A stretch of 39,785 nt of DNA from JAHIQC01 sp964565645. GTDB lineage: Bacteria; Actinomycetota; Coriobacteriia; Anaerosomatales; JAHIQC01. Positions 32,964 to 39,338 of the stretch are shown piece by piece. Within the stretch, counting starts at the first letter, position 1. The number at the start of each line of letters is the position of its first letter. Location: the NCBI GenBank assembly GCA_964565645.1, contig CAZMFQ010000016.1, positions 1 to 39,785 on the forward strand, read 5' to 3'. A program made the translations under genes and the position numbers. The notes beneath the pieces were generated by a model. The model saw only the letters and a program-made list of their open reading frames with translations. It made no database searches and was not told the origin of the DNA.

Positions 32964-33608
32964 TTGAATCAACCTACAAGCGGCTTGCTTGCGTCGGCTG
33001 TGGCCGCGGCCTTCGCCCTCGCCGGGTGCACCATCGGACTCGCCGCAATGATGTCGCCAGCGCTCTCTGGTGCTACGGCGGAAGTAGCCTTGATCCCCGC
33101 CGTGTTGGGCGCGGCTCTCTCGCTTGCGGTGTGGCCCTTGCGTCTGGGGATGCGCGCGCTCATAGGCGTCGCGATCGCTTTGCTTGCCCTGCTTGCAGTC
33201 GCGGCGATGCTGCCAATCGCGTTCGTGCTGTTGCCGGTGCTTGCCTACGCCTCGCCGTGGTGGATGCTCACCGGCTGCGCTGCCTTCGCTTTGCTGTACT
33301 CCGTCTTCGCGGTAGCGATGGCGGGTCCGAACTTGACGCCCAGGCGCAGGTTGGCGCTCCTCATCGTTCCGACTGCCACTCTGCTACTTGCCGCTGCGGT
33401 CGCTTCGGCGTTTCGCGAGGGCGACATCGTCTACACCCTCGACGTTGCTCGTACCAGGTTCGCCATGGCGATGAATCCTGCGTTGTCGCTCATCTTGGGT
33501 GTCACCTCAGGCTGGCTCGGTTTGGTTCTGAGCCGCGCTCGAGATGTTGAGCCGGCACCTGCAACCGACATCGAACTAGCGCTTCGAGCAGACGGCCAGA
33601 ACCGCTAG
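32964..33608 (+). CDS. Cassette 2: membrane protein of unknown function
   Basis: A 214-residue protein with about six hydrophobic segments from residue 9 to 200 and a polar stretch around LTPRRRLAL. No family is recognised. TTG at 32964 is chosen because GGAGG lies four bases upstream; an in-frame ATG at 32949 overlaps the recombination core and has no ribosome site, and the frame is open still further into attC1. The chain ends in LALRADGQNR encoded by attC2. Cassette 32945-33647. Confidence 0.55.
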   Translation: MNQPTSGLLASAVAAAFALAGCTIGLAAMMSPALSGATAEVALIPAVLGAALSLAVWPLRLGMRALIGVAIALLALLAVAAMLPIAFVLLPVLAYASPWWMLTGCAAFALLYSVFAVAMAGPNLTPRRRLALLIVPTATLLLAAAVASAFREGDIVYTLDVARTRFAMAMNPALSLILGVTSGWLGLVLSRARDVEPAPATDIELALRADGQNR

Positions 33609-33653
33609 ACTCATGAAAGCGCTGAGCCGCTGCTCAAGCGCAACACGTTAGGC
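33570..33653 (+). repeat. attC2
   Basis: 84 bp, main family. R'' ATCGAAC matches the GTTCGAT that opens cassette 2; R' GTTAGGC opens cassette 3. Arms GCGCTTCGAGCAG/CTGCTCAAGCGC with one extrahelical C. Loop subtype CCGCTAGACTC. Confidence 0.92.
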
Positions 33654-33673
33654 GCACGAAGACGGGAGAGCGC

Positions 33674-34225
33674 GTGAGAGTGCGTGCGTGGGCGTGGTGC
33701 TGGCTGCTGGGTCTGTTACTCGCGGTGCAGCTCGCTGGCTGGGCACCGGGCAGCGATCAGGCCCGCATCGACCCCTTTCCTGGTACGAAGGCTTACACGA
33801 GTCCCCATGGCTGGTCACTCCGATACCCCGGGTCCTGGGAAGCCACGGCTGACACTCTGAGTGATTCGCCGGGCGGGTACTTCACTTGGATTGCTGATGG
33901 TGATGGTTCCTCGGGGCGAATCCAGGTGATTGAGTCGACCGCGACCGCCCCCGTACCTCCAACCTCTCCGTTTGCGGGCTATGACATCGTCGACATTCTC
34001 AGGTATGCATCGAAGTCTGCGACCACCTCCACAGTCACGACACGAGCCGGAATACGGGCAGACACCATGGCCGCACAGACGGGTGCCGGTGACGCCTACT
34101 TTGTGGCGAGTCTCAGCGTCGGGCAGACTCGCTACTTGCTGAACGTGCTTGGCCCGTGGGAGCGACGCGATGAGTTGCAGCGGGTCTTTGATGTCGCGGT
34201 CGCTAGCTTCAATGTGGAACGCTAG
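33674..34225 (+). CDS. Cassette 3: exported protein of unknown function
   Basis: A 183-residue protein with an N-terminal signal peptide (VRAWAWCWLLGLLLAVQLAG) ending near GWA; no lipobox is convincing. The mature part begins with FPGTKAYTSPHGWSLRYPGSWEA, a pattern of PsbP-like or other small exported beta-sandwich proteins (YPxSW), and continues with alternating strands to the end. Start is GTG with GGGAG upstream. It is one of few cassette products without multiple membrane helices. Cassette 33648-34308. Family assignment is tentative. Confidence 0.6.
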   Translation: MRVRAWAWCWLLGLLLAVQLAGWAPGSDQARIDPFPGTKAYTSPHGWSLRYPGSWEATADTLSDSPGGYFTWIADGDGSSGRIQVIESTATAPVPPTSPFAGYDIVDILRYASKSATTSTVTTRAGIRADTMAAQTGAGDAYFVASLSVGQTRYLLNVLGPWERRDELQRVFDVAVASFNVER

Positions 34226-34230
34226 TCGAC

Positions 34231-34314
34231 GCCTAACTAGCGCTTCGAGCAGACGGCCAGAACCGCTAGACTCATGAAAGCGCTGAGCCGCTGCTCAAGC
34301 GCAACACGTTAGCA
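34231..34314 (+). repeat. attC3
   Basis: 84 bp, main family. R'' GCCTAAC pairs with cassette 3's own GTTAGGC; R' GTTAGCA opens cassette 4. Same arms and extrahelical C as attC1. Loop subtype CCGCTAGACTC. Confidence 0.92.
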
Positions 34315-34331
34315 CCATCACAGGGGAGTTC

Positions 34332-34835
34332 ATGGCACACGGATTCTGGGACCTGAGGGATGAAAGCGACACAGAGTGGTTTCTTGTTCGCCTGCGTGAG
34401 TCTCTCGACCGAAACCCTGTACTTCGCTTCGTTCTGATACTGGCGCTAGCCTTCGTCGCGGGTCGGATCGGCCAGTCAGTTGGGGTGGTGTCCGCACGTC
34501 TTCTGCAGGCGTTGGTTGAGGGACTCCAGTTTGCCGGTACCGCTGCGGCGGCTGTGGGTCTTGTGTTCCACATCGCCCCCTACTTTCTGGTGTTTGGCGG
34601 CCTGGCGCTCTTGGACAGACGGTTCACCAGCAGCAGCAACTCCGCCGCACTCGTCGTCCCGCTCACGGTCTTCGCGATCGGGGCCGCCAATGCGGAGCGC
34701 TTGAGGGCAGTATTGCCTGCGAGCAGCCTCACCGCATTCGACTGGATGGGCAACGCCTTGCTCGTACTCGCAATCGCGCTCTTCGCGGTGCTAGTCGTGC
34801 GTCGGCTCCCGGAGAACCGATACCGTCGTGCATGA
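34332..34835 (+). CDS. Cassette 4: membrane protein, paralogue of cassette 8
   Basis: A 167-residue protein. A conserved polar head (FWDLRDESDTEW, then RESLDRN) precedes about four hydrophobic segments (34-55, 67-92, 107-121, 140-158). Cassette 8 encodes a clear homologue with the same head, GIGQ/RIGQ motif and AERLRAVLPAS stretch. No wider family is recognised. ATG with GGGGAG upstream. Cassette 34309-34928. The polar N-terminus with a fixed motif suggests a shared soluble partner or substrate. Confidence 0.65.
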   Translation: MAHGFWDLRDESDTEWFLVRLRESLDRNPVLRFVLILALAFVAGRIGQSVGVVSARLLQALVEGLQFAGTAAAAVGLVFHIAPYFLVFGGLALLDRRFTSSSNSAALVVPLTVFAIGAANAERLRAVLPASSLTAFDWMGNALLVLAIALFAVLVVRRLPENRYRRA

Positions 34836-34848
34836 CTTTGCGTGAGGT

Positions 34849-34934
34849 TGCTAACTAGCGTTTCGAGCAGACGGCCAGGAGCGATAGAGTGAAGCAAGGC
34901 GTTTGGGCCGCTGCTCAAACGCAACACGTTAGCG
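34849..34934 (+). repeat. attC4 (diverged, with compensatory changes)
   Basis: 86 bp. R'' TGCTAAC, R' GTTAGCG. L'' is GCGTTTCGAGCAG and L' is CTGCTCAAACGC: a C-to-T change on one arm is balanced by G-to-A on the other relative to the main family, so pairing is preserved. The loop differs strongly from the others. Confidence 0.9.
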
Positions 34935-34960
34935 TCACCGATGTGACTCAATAGCGAACT

Positions 34961-34984
34961 GAGGGCGCCCATGCGGGCGCCCTC
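34961..34984. terminator. Perfect 10-bp hairpin in cassette 5
   Basis: GAGGGCGCCC-ATGC-GGGCGCCCTC. It lies just beyond the end of the antisense DUF2188 gene and just inside the cassette, so it can stop leftward transcripts before attC4 and rightward ones entering the cassette. No T-run. Confidence 0.65.
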
Positions 34985-35013
34985 GCGGTAGAAGCTGACG
35001 ACTTGGGTGCTAC

Positions 35014-35238
35014 CTAGTCATTGTCGCGCGGCGGACACGGGTCACTGCCGAAGCTGCGACGCTCACGAATCTGCCCGTTGCGACCATGGATGTAGAGCTC
35101 GGCCTGCTGATTGCCGGCCACTTCCCGGCCACGCTGGATCGCTTCCGCCTGGGTGTCAAAGGTCTCTGTCACCCTGCTGCTCCCGCCGCGACGAAGTGCC
35201 CAGCCGTCACCGTGTGTAACAACATGCTGCTGTACCAT
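35014..35238 (-). CDS. Cassette 5: DUF2188 protein, antisense to the array
   Basis: A 74-residue protein of the DUF2188 type. The diagnostic elements are HVVTHGDGWALRRGGSSRV near the N-terminus, DTQAEAIQRGREVAGNQQAELYIHGRNGQIRERRSFGSDPCPP and the acidic tail. The family is small, soluble and of unknown function. ATG at 35238 gives the normal family length; a longer frame to 35472 adds unrelated residues. It is the only cassette gene read opposite to its attC, so it cannot be driven by an integron promoter and must carry its own. A TTGACA-N17-GATGCT promoter candidate lies at 35429-35401. Cassette 34929-35627. Confidence 0.72.
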   Translation of the reverse strand: MVQQHVVTHGDGWALRRGGSSRVTETFDTQAEAIQRGREVAGNQQAELYIHGRNGQIRERRSFGSDPCPPRDND

Positions 35239-35328
35239 AGCGGTCTCACAATCTGCGGCCAATGCCTTCAGTTGCGCAGAGTACTGGTGTATCTTCCATG
35301 CATAGGTTGCGGCATGGCCGCGGTTCGT

Positions 35329-35352
35329 GAAGCCCCGTTGCCGCGGGGCTTC
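35329..35352. promoter_or_regulatory. Hairpin in the leader of the cassette 5 gene
   Basis: GAAGCCCCG and CGGGGCTTC (9 bp, loop TTGCCG). It lies between the candidate leftward promoter and the DUF2188 start, so it would be in the 5' leader. Its role is unknown. Confidence 0.4.
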
Positions 35353-35400
35353 GCTGCTTCCATAGTTGGATTTCAAGGTGCGCCAGCTTCTACCAGTACA

Positions 35401-35429
35401 AGCATCGGACGCCCAACATATTGTGTCAA
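35401..35429 (-). promoter_or_regulatory. Candidate internal promoter for the antisense cassette 5 gene
   Basis: On the minus strand TTGACA (35429-35424), 17 bases, GATGCT (35406-35401). The -35 is perfect and the -10 matches three of six. The leader to the DUF2188 ATG would be about 155 bases. Confidence 0.4.
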
Positions 35430-35549
35430 CAAGATCTCGCAACACATGATGTCGTGTATGAGGCGCATCCACAGGCCGCCACAGTACGTGACCTGCCCGA
35501 ACGTATGTTCTCCACCGTTTCCACAGATTTCGGTGTGACTCGACCGGGA

Positions 35550-35633
35550 CGCTAACTAGCGCTTCGAGCAGACGGCCAGAACCGCTAGACTCATGAGAGC
35601 GCTGAGCCGCTGCTCAAGCGCAACACGTTAGCG
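35550..35633 (+). repeat. attC5
   Basis: 84 bp, main family. R'' CGCTAAC, R' GTTAGCG (both neighbours share this core). Arms as in attC1 with one extrahelical C. Loop subtype CCGCTAGACTC. Confidence 0.92.
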
Positions 35634-35664
35634 CGACCACTTGCGACCGACAGGGGACCGTCGA

Positions 35665-36003
35665 GTGATCAGCCACCTGCTCACAGTGTGCGTGGGGCTT
35701 GCTTGGCTTGCGAGTACTGCGCTTGTCTACTGGCGGGGAGACAAGCCGCTAGCAGTATGGGAGTTGCCGACCATGATAATCCTCATGGTTGCGCAGCCAG
35801 TACTCCTCGGGGCCACTCTCATCGCGTCCCTATTCTTCAATTCCTCTGATTCTTGGATTGACTGGACGGCGCTGGTCGCCGGGGTGTTTTGGCTCCTACT
35901 CGTCATGCTCTCCTTGCCGCTCTGGGTTCGAATGGATCGAAATCGCAAGAGACTGAACGCTGAGGGCGAATCTCGGGCGTCAGCAGACAGTGCAGCGCGC
36001 TAA
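35665..36003 (+). CDS. Cassette 6: small membrane protein of unknown function
   Basis: A 112-residue protein with three hydrophobic segments at about residues 4-22, 32-55 and 66-85, and a charged C-terminal tail (RMDRNRKRLNAEGESR). No family is recognised. Start is GTG at 35665 with GGGGA seven bases upstream; a TTG at 35641 is in frame without a ribosome site. The stop codon TAA is inside the R'' core of the attC. Cassette 35628-36075. Confidence 0.6.
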   Translation: MISHLLTVCVGLAWLASTALVYWRGDKPLAVWELPTMIILMVAQPVLLGATLIASLFFNSSDSWIDWTALVAGVFWLLLVMLSLPLWVRMDRNRKRLNAEGESRASADSAAR

Positions 36004-36081
36004 CTAGCGCTTCGAGCAGACGGCCAGGAGCGGTATTGTGATGAGAGCGCTGAGCCGCTGCTCAAGCGCAACACGTTCGAT
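35998..36081 (+). repeat. attC6
   Basis: 84 bp, main family. R'' CGCTAAC, R' GTTCGAT. Arms as in attC1. Loop subtype with GCGGTATTGTGATG instead of CCGCTAGACTCATG. Confidence 0.92.
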
Positions 36082-36095
36082 GGAACAGGAGTCCT

Positions 36096-36524
36096 ATGTC
36101 GATCATCAAGGAGCTCCAGGAGCTTGAGCCCAGGCACTACGTCGTTGGAGTGGTGACGGTGATGCTGCTTGCCGGTCCTGGGTTCCTCGTCATCTTCCTC
36201 TACAGGCCGACGCTCATTGTGTCTTTGGACATCTTCAAGTTGATGGTTGCCTCTGGCGCACTGACGTTGCCGCTCGCGGCAGTGAACTTCTTCGCCGCTT
36301 GGAGTCTATGGAGCGAAGACGACTCTATCGATGTGGATGGCGTCTGGGTGCTCGACTCCGCTCTGACCACGTTGCTGCTCTACATCGCGCTCTACGCCGC
36401 GTACCTACAGCAACTTCCTTTCAAGCAGTTCACACTGCTAGCCATGGCGTTTGAGGTCATGCTGCTCGTTGGGTGTACTGCCAACGGCTTCTGGAGAAAG
36501 CGCAAGAAGGTCGCATCGAACTAG
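36096..36524 (+). CDS. Cassette 7: membrane protein of unknown function
   Basis: A 142-residue protein. A short soluble head (SIIKELQELEPRHY) precedes four hydrophobic segments at about 15-35, 43-71, 86-104 and 111-130, and the chain ends in basic residues (WRKRKKVASN). No family is recognised. ATG at 36096 has AGGAGT upstream; another ATG overlapping the recombination core at 36080 is out of frame. The stop lies in the first bases of the attC. Cassette 36076-36592. Confidence 0.62.
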   Translation: MSIIKELQELEPRHYVVGVVTVMLLAGPGFLVIFLYRPTLIVSLDIFKLMVASGALTLPLAAVNFFAAWSLWSEDDSIDVDGVWVLDSALTTLLLYIALYAAYLQQLPFKQFTLLAMAFEVMLLVGCTANGFWRKRKKVASN

Positions 36525-36598
36525 CGCTTCGAGCAGACGGCTAGGAGCGGTATTGTAATGGAAGCGCTGAGCCGCTGCTCAAGCGCAACACGTTAGCA
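36515..36598 (+). repeat. attC7
   Basis: 84 bp, main family. R'' ATCGAAC pairs with cassette 7's GTTCGAT; R' GTTAGCA opens cassette 8. Loop subtype GCGGTATTGTAATG, with one C-to-T change near the left arm (GACGGCTAG). Confidence 0.92.
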
Positions 36599-36615
36599 CC
36601 ATCATTGGGGACTCA

Positions 36616-37131
36616 ATGGAACGCGGCTTCTGGGACTTGAGGGACGAAAGCGACACGGCATGGCTTGTCGCTCGTGTGCGGGAGTCTCTCGACCGAAGCT
36701 CCGCGCTCTTGGCAGTCTTGGTCTTGGTGCTCATGTTCATCGCGGGTGGGATCGGGCAGTTTGTCGGAGCTGTGTCTGCGCATGCTCTTCTGGCGTCGGT
36801 TGAGGCTCTGCATTACGTCGGCACCGCCGCAGGAGCACTCGGTTTCGCGTTCCGCGTCGCTCCGTACGCCCTGGTACTCGCGGGTGCGCTGCTCCTTGGC
36901 CGCCGACCTTTGAGCAGCGTAAGCTCCTTCGCGATCATCGTCCCGCTAGTCGCCTTCGCAAGTCAGGCTGGGGATGCCGAACGTCTGCGCGCAGTACTGC
37001 CCGCGAGTGGTATGACCCCCTTCGGTTGGATGGACGCCTGCCTTGCCGCGCTTGGCATCGGATGCATCGTCATCTTGGTCGCGCGTCGACTGCTGGAGTC
37101 GCGCTCCCGCCGCGTGCATGACTCGGTGTGA
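36616..37131 (+). CDS. Cassette 8: membrane protein, paralogue of cassette 4
   Basis: A 171-residue homologue of the cassette 4 product. It shares GFWDLRDESDT at the N-terminus, RESLDRS, GGIGQFVGAVSA, YVGTAAGALGF and DAERLRAVLPAS, and the same number and spacing of hydrophobic segments. Even the untranslated start (GTTAGCACCATCA) and the sequence around the stop are alike in the two cassettes. Amino acid divergence is considerable, so the duplication is old or the two came separately. ATG with GGGGAC upstream. Cassette 36593-37211. Confidence 0.65.
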   Translation: MERGFWDLRDESDTAWLVARVRESLDRSSALLAVLVLVLMFIAGGIGQFVGAVSAHALLASVEALHYVGTAAGALGFAFRVAPYALVLAGALLLGRRPLSSVSSFAIIVPLVAFASQAGDAERLRAVLPASGMTPFGWMDACLAALGIGCIVILVARRLLESRSRRVHDSV

Positions 37132-37133
37132 GG

Positions 37134-37217
37134 TGCTAACTAGCGCTTCGAGCAGACGGCCAGGAGCGCTAGACTCATGAGAGCGCTGAGCCGCTGCTCA
37201 AGCGCAACACGTTAGGA
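37134..37217 (+). repeat. attC8
   Basis: 84 bp, main family. R'' TGCTAAC pairs with cassette 8's GTTAGCA; R' GTTAGGA opens cassette 9. Loop subtype GAGCGCTAGACTCATG. Confidence 0.92.
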
Positions 37218-37236
37218 CGACTCAAGTGAGCGGGCT

Positions 37237-37431
37237 TTGTCACTGAACCCCCTAGGCGTTCCCGTCATGTTCGCAGGCGCACTGTTGTGGTGGTTCGCCC
37301 CCAGAACAGCCGACAACGCCTGGTATCGCTGGATGGGATACTCGCCAGAGTACGCGACGTTTATCTCTCGTGCGGTGTCGGTCAGTTGGATTCTCATGGG
37401 AGGTCTGGTCTACTTCGGTGTCGTGGGTTGA
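37237..37431 (+). CDS. Cassette 9: very small membrane protein of unknown function
   Basis: A 64-residue protein with two hydrophobic segments (about 6-20 and 44-62) joined by a polar stretch rich in aromatic residues (FAPRTADNAWYRWMGY). It fills most of the cassette. Start appears to be TTG at 37237 with a weak GAGCGGG upstream; an internal ATG would remove part of the first segment. No family is recognised. Cassette 37212-37551. Confidence 0.5.
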   Translation: MSLNPLGVPVMFAGALLWWFAPRTADNAWYRWMGYSPEYATFISRAVSVSWILMGGLVYFGVVG

Positions 37432-37451
37432 CCCTCAGCCCTATGCTGGCG

Positions 37452-37557
37452 TCCTAACAGGCGTTTCGACCCGATGAACCTTGGCCGTGTCAGGTATCGT
37501 TGGTTGTGAAGGCGCGCGAGGCCTGCGGTTCACGGGTCAAACGCACAAACGTTAGGA
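37452..37557 (+). repeat. attC9 (second attC family)
   Basis: 106 bp. R'' TCCTAAC, L'' GCGTTTCGACCCG, L' CGGGTCAAACGC, R' GTTAGGA. One extrahelical C again. The inner stem GAACC..GGCC pairs with GGCC..GGTTC. Different arms, length and loop from the main family; near-identical to attC10. Confidence 0.9.
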
Positions 37558-37598
37558 AGGGCGCGCGAGGGCTTGCGGCTGGCGCCCGGGAGGCGCGG

Positions 37599-38000
37599 TT
37601 GGATAACCCTTGGCTCATCGTTGTGCTCGCGATCTCGGCGCCTGTGTTCTGGCTGCTAGTTGCCCTGGTCGCGGGACGCAGACTCGGGATGACGCGTGCT
37701 GTCTGGGTAGGAACCGGGCTCTGGGCACTCGCGTGCCTGCCGGTGCACTACGCATGGCGCGGTCTGCTGGTCTATGCGGCAGTAGTCGGTGTCGGCATCC
37801 TGTCGACATTCCGCATGTTGCATCGGTTCGCGCAGGCGGACCGTGAGCAAACTCGCGCTCTAGCGGTAGCGGAAGCCAGAGGACTGACCCCTGAGCAGGC
37901 GGGGCGGAGTATGCGGATCGGTCGCGTCGTCGCTCTGGTGCTCATCGTGGCCTTGTTCCTGCTCGCCGTAGTCAGCGGAGTGTTGCCGCCCCCCGCGTAG
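37599..38000 (+). CDS. Cassette 10: small membrane protein of unknown function
   Basis: A 133-residue protein with hydrophobic segments at about 5-25, 34-50, 54-72 and 108-128, separated by a polar cytoplasmic-looking part (HRFAQADREQTRALAVAEARGLTPEQAGRSMRIG). No family is recognised. The start is TTG at 37599, with GGGAGG five bases upstream; the frame is open back into attC9, but the upstream residues are attC-coded and unlikely. Cassette 37552-38121, carrying an attC of the second family like cassette 9. Confidence 0.58.
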   Translation: MDNPWLIVVLAISAPVFWLLVALVAGRRLGMTRAVWVGTGLWALACLPVHYAWRGLLVYAAVVGVGILSTFRMLHRFAQADREQTRALAVAEARGLTPEQAGRSMRIGRVVALVLIVALFLLAVVSGVLPPPA

Positions 38001-38021
38001 TACAGAGGCATTCATGCGCCT

Positions 38022-38127
38022 TCCTAACAGGCGTTTCGACCCGATGAACCTTGGCCGTGTCAGGTATCGTAGGTAGTAATAGCGCGCGAGGCCTGCGGTT
38101 CACGGGTCAAACGCACAAACGTTGGAC
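38022..38127 (+). repeat. attC10 (second attC family)
   Basis: 106 bp. R'' TCCTAAC, R' GTTGGAC. Arms GCGTTTCGACCCG/CGGGTCAAACGC as in attC9; only a few bases differ in the loop. Confidence 0.9.
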
Positions 38128-38198
38128 GGAAGCGGGGAGGGCCAGCGCTGGGCCTCGATTTTGACTCTGCCGACAATCCGAAGTCGCCAACCGCATGG

Positions 38199-38396
38199 GT
38201 GCTTACACTCGTTGCCGTTCTCGGGGCAGGCGGATTGACGTATCTGATCACCGCGGCGTTTGTCGGCCCCGGGGTCTACGCAGGCGCTCGGTGCACAGGG
38301 GGGCTGTTCGTCCTGTTGTTCTTCGGACTGCGCTTCCTTCTACTCGCAGTAGCGCCAGCGATCTTCGATCTGTGGCGCGATGGTCGGGATCTCTGA
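38199..38396 (+). CDS. Cassette 11: very small membrane protein of unknown function
   Basis: A 65-residue (GTG start) protein with two hydrophobic segments (1-24 and 33-55) and a charged end (FDLWRDGRDL). No ribosome site precedes the GTG. The frame continues upstream without stop to a CTG at 38148 that has GGGGAGG seven bases before it; that start would add a polar head (GLDFDSADNPKSPTAW). The CTG form is plausible but unusual. Cassette 38122-38492; it carries a main-family attC although it follows a second-family site. Confidence 0.5.
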   Translation: MLTLVAVLGAGGLTYLITAAFVGPGVYAGARCTGGLFVLLFFGLRFLLLAVAPAIFDLWRDGRDL

Positions 38397-38414
38397 ACCT
38401 CGACGTCATACTCC

Positions 38415-38498
38415 GTCCAACTAGCGCTTCGAGCAGACGGCCAGGAGCGCTAGACTCAAGAAGGCGCTGAGCCGCTGCTCAAGCGCAACACGTTAGAC
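38415..38498 (+). repeat. attC11
   Basis: 84 bp, main family. R'' GTCCAAC pairs with cassette 11's GTTGGAC; R' GTTAGAC opens cassette 12. Loop subtype GAGCGCTAGACTCAAG. Confidence 0.92.
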
Positions 38499-38517
38499 AG
38501 CCCAGGACGGGGGGCAC

Positions 38518-38889
38518 GTGCGTACCCAATGCCTAGTTGAGCCGCAATCTCGACGCGTGCGCCCAGCAGCTCTATGGGTCATCGCCACGCTCCTGGCATG
38601 GGGGACCTGGGCATACGTTGCTCACACCTGGCAGAGCGACGCGGCTAGTTCGACCGCAACATCACAGGTCTCTGAGGAGATGGCCGGCAGCAAGGTCACC
38701 ATCACATCGGTGCGGCCGCGTGTGATCGGTCTGTACTCGGTCATTCCACCGGCTTACAACTTCGCCGTCGACATGACAGTCGTCCACCCAGACGGCAAGC
38801 AGCAGGAGGGAACCGTGCGCGTGTCGTTCGACCCACGCACGTCCGGCGGCGGCGCAATTGTCATCTTCTCGAATATCATCTGGAGATAG
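38518..38889 (+). CDS. Cassette 12: membrane-anchored protein of unknown function
   Basis: A 123-residue protein with one hydrophobic segment (about residues 17-36, AALWVIATLLAWGTWAYVA), probably an uncleaved anchor after a basic N-terminus. The rest is strand-rich and likely outside the membrane: KVTITSVRPRVIG, then FAVDMTVVHPDGKQQEGTVRVSFDPRTSGGG. No family is recognised. Start is GTG with a GGGGGG ribosome site five bases upstream. Cassette 38493-39004. Confidence 0.6.
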   Translation: MRTQCLVEPQSRRVRPAALWVIATLLAWGTWAYVAHTWQSDAASSTATSQVSEEMAGSKVTITSVRPRVIGLYSVIPPAYNFAVDMTVVHPDGKQQEGTVRVSFDPRTSGGGAIVIFSNIIWR

Positions 38890-38910
38890 GCTCGTCGAGA
38901 AGCCATGGCT

Positions 38911-39010
38911 GTCTAACCCGCGCATCGACACCGACTCGCCGCGGCTGTAGCCTACTCGGGATAGGAGCGCTTGTCCCGCGGCTCGCGTGTCATGCGCAAA
39001 CACGTTAGAT
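38911..39010 (+). repeat. attC12 (third attC family)
   Basis: 100 bp. R'' GTCTAAC, L'' GCGCATCGACAC, L' GTGTCATGCGC, R' GTTAGAT. Arms pair with one extrahelical C. Arm and loop sequence differ from both other families. R'' pairs with cassette 12's GTTAGAC. Confidence 0.88.
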
Positions 39011-39026
39011 GCACCTGGAGGAGAGC

Positions 39027-39338
39027 GTGCGCGAGTACGTTGAACGGGTTCGTGAGGCGCTCTGGCGCTGGGACGAGCGCGCGCTCTTGAACCGGGTCGA
39101 CGCCGCGCTGGCGGGCACTGACTCCGAACTCCTGTCTTGGGCAATGTCAGATGAGCTTTGGGGCGGCGACGGCTCCATCGCCGACGGCTGCGGTGGTTCG
39201 GCGCGAGTGGCGTGGCGCGAGATCGAGGCCGCGCTCATCGAACTTGGTGAGTATCAGCTGGCAGCTGGGTTCGAGCATGAGCGCATGGAGTGCTGGATCT
39301 GCGCTTTCAAGGCGGACGTCGCTGCGGCATCTAACTAG
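39027..39338 (+). CDS. Cassette 13: small soluble protein of unknown function
   Basis: A 103-residue, mostly helical and acidic protein: REYVERVREALWRWDERALLNRVDAAL, then a Gly-rich turn (WGGDGSIADGCGGS) and VAWREIEAALIELGEYQLA and a C-terminal helix with two Cys. No family is recognised. GTG at 39027 follows GGAGGAG; an in-frame ATG at 39009, inside the recombination core, would add six residues and lacks a ribosome site. The stop is in the attC. Cassette 39005-39406. Confidence 0.58.
   Translation: MREYVERVREALWRWDERALLNRVDAALAGTDSELLSWAMSDELWGGDGSIADGCGGSARVAWREIEAALIELGEYQLAAGFEHERMECWICAFKADVAAASN

Larger units (their letters stand above)
35239..35549. other. Non-coding part of cassette 5
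   Basis: About 310 bases without a supported gene. It contains the likely leader of the antisense DUF2188 gene, a perfect 9-bp hairpin (35329-35352) and a promoter candidate (35401-35429, minus strand). Open frames here on the plus strand have no ribosome site and no protein-like composition. Confidence 0.5.

Noticed and set aside
35086..35538. Plus-strand open frame of 150 codons across cassette 5
   Set aside because: It is the antisense shadow of the DUF2188 gene and its leader; composition is not protein-like, and no ribosome site is present.
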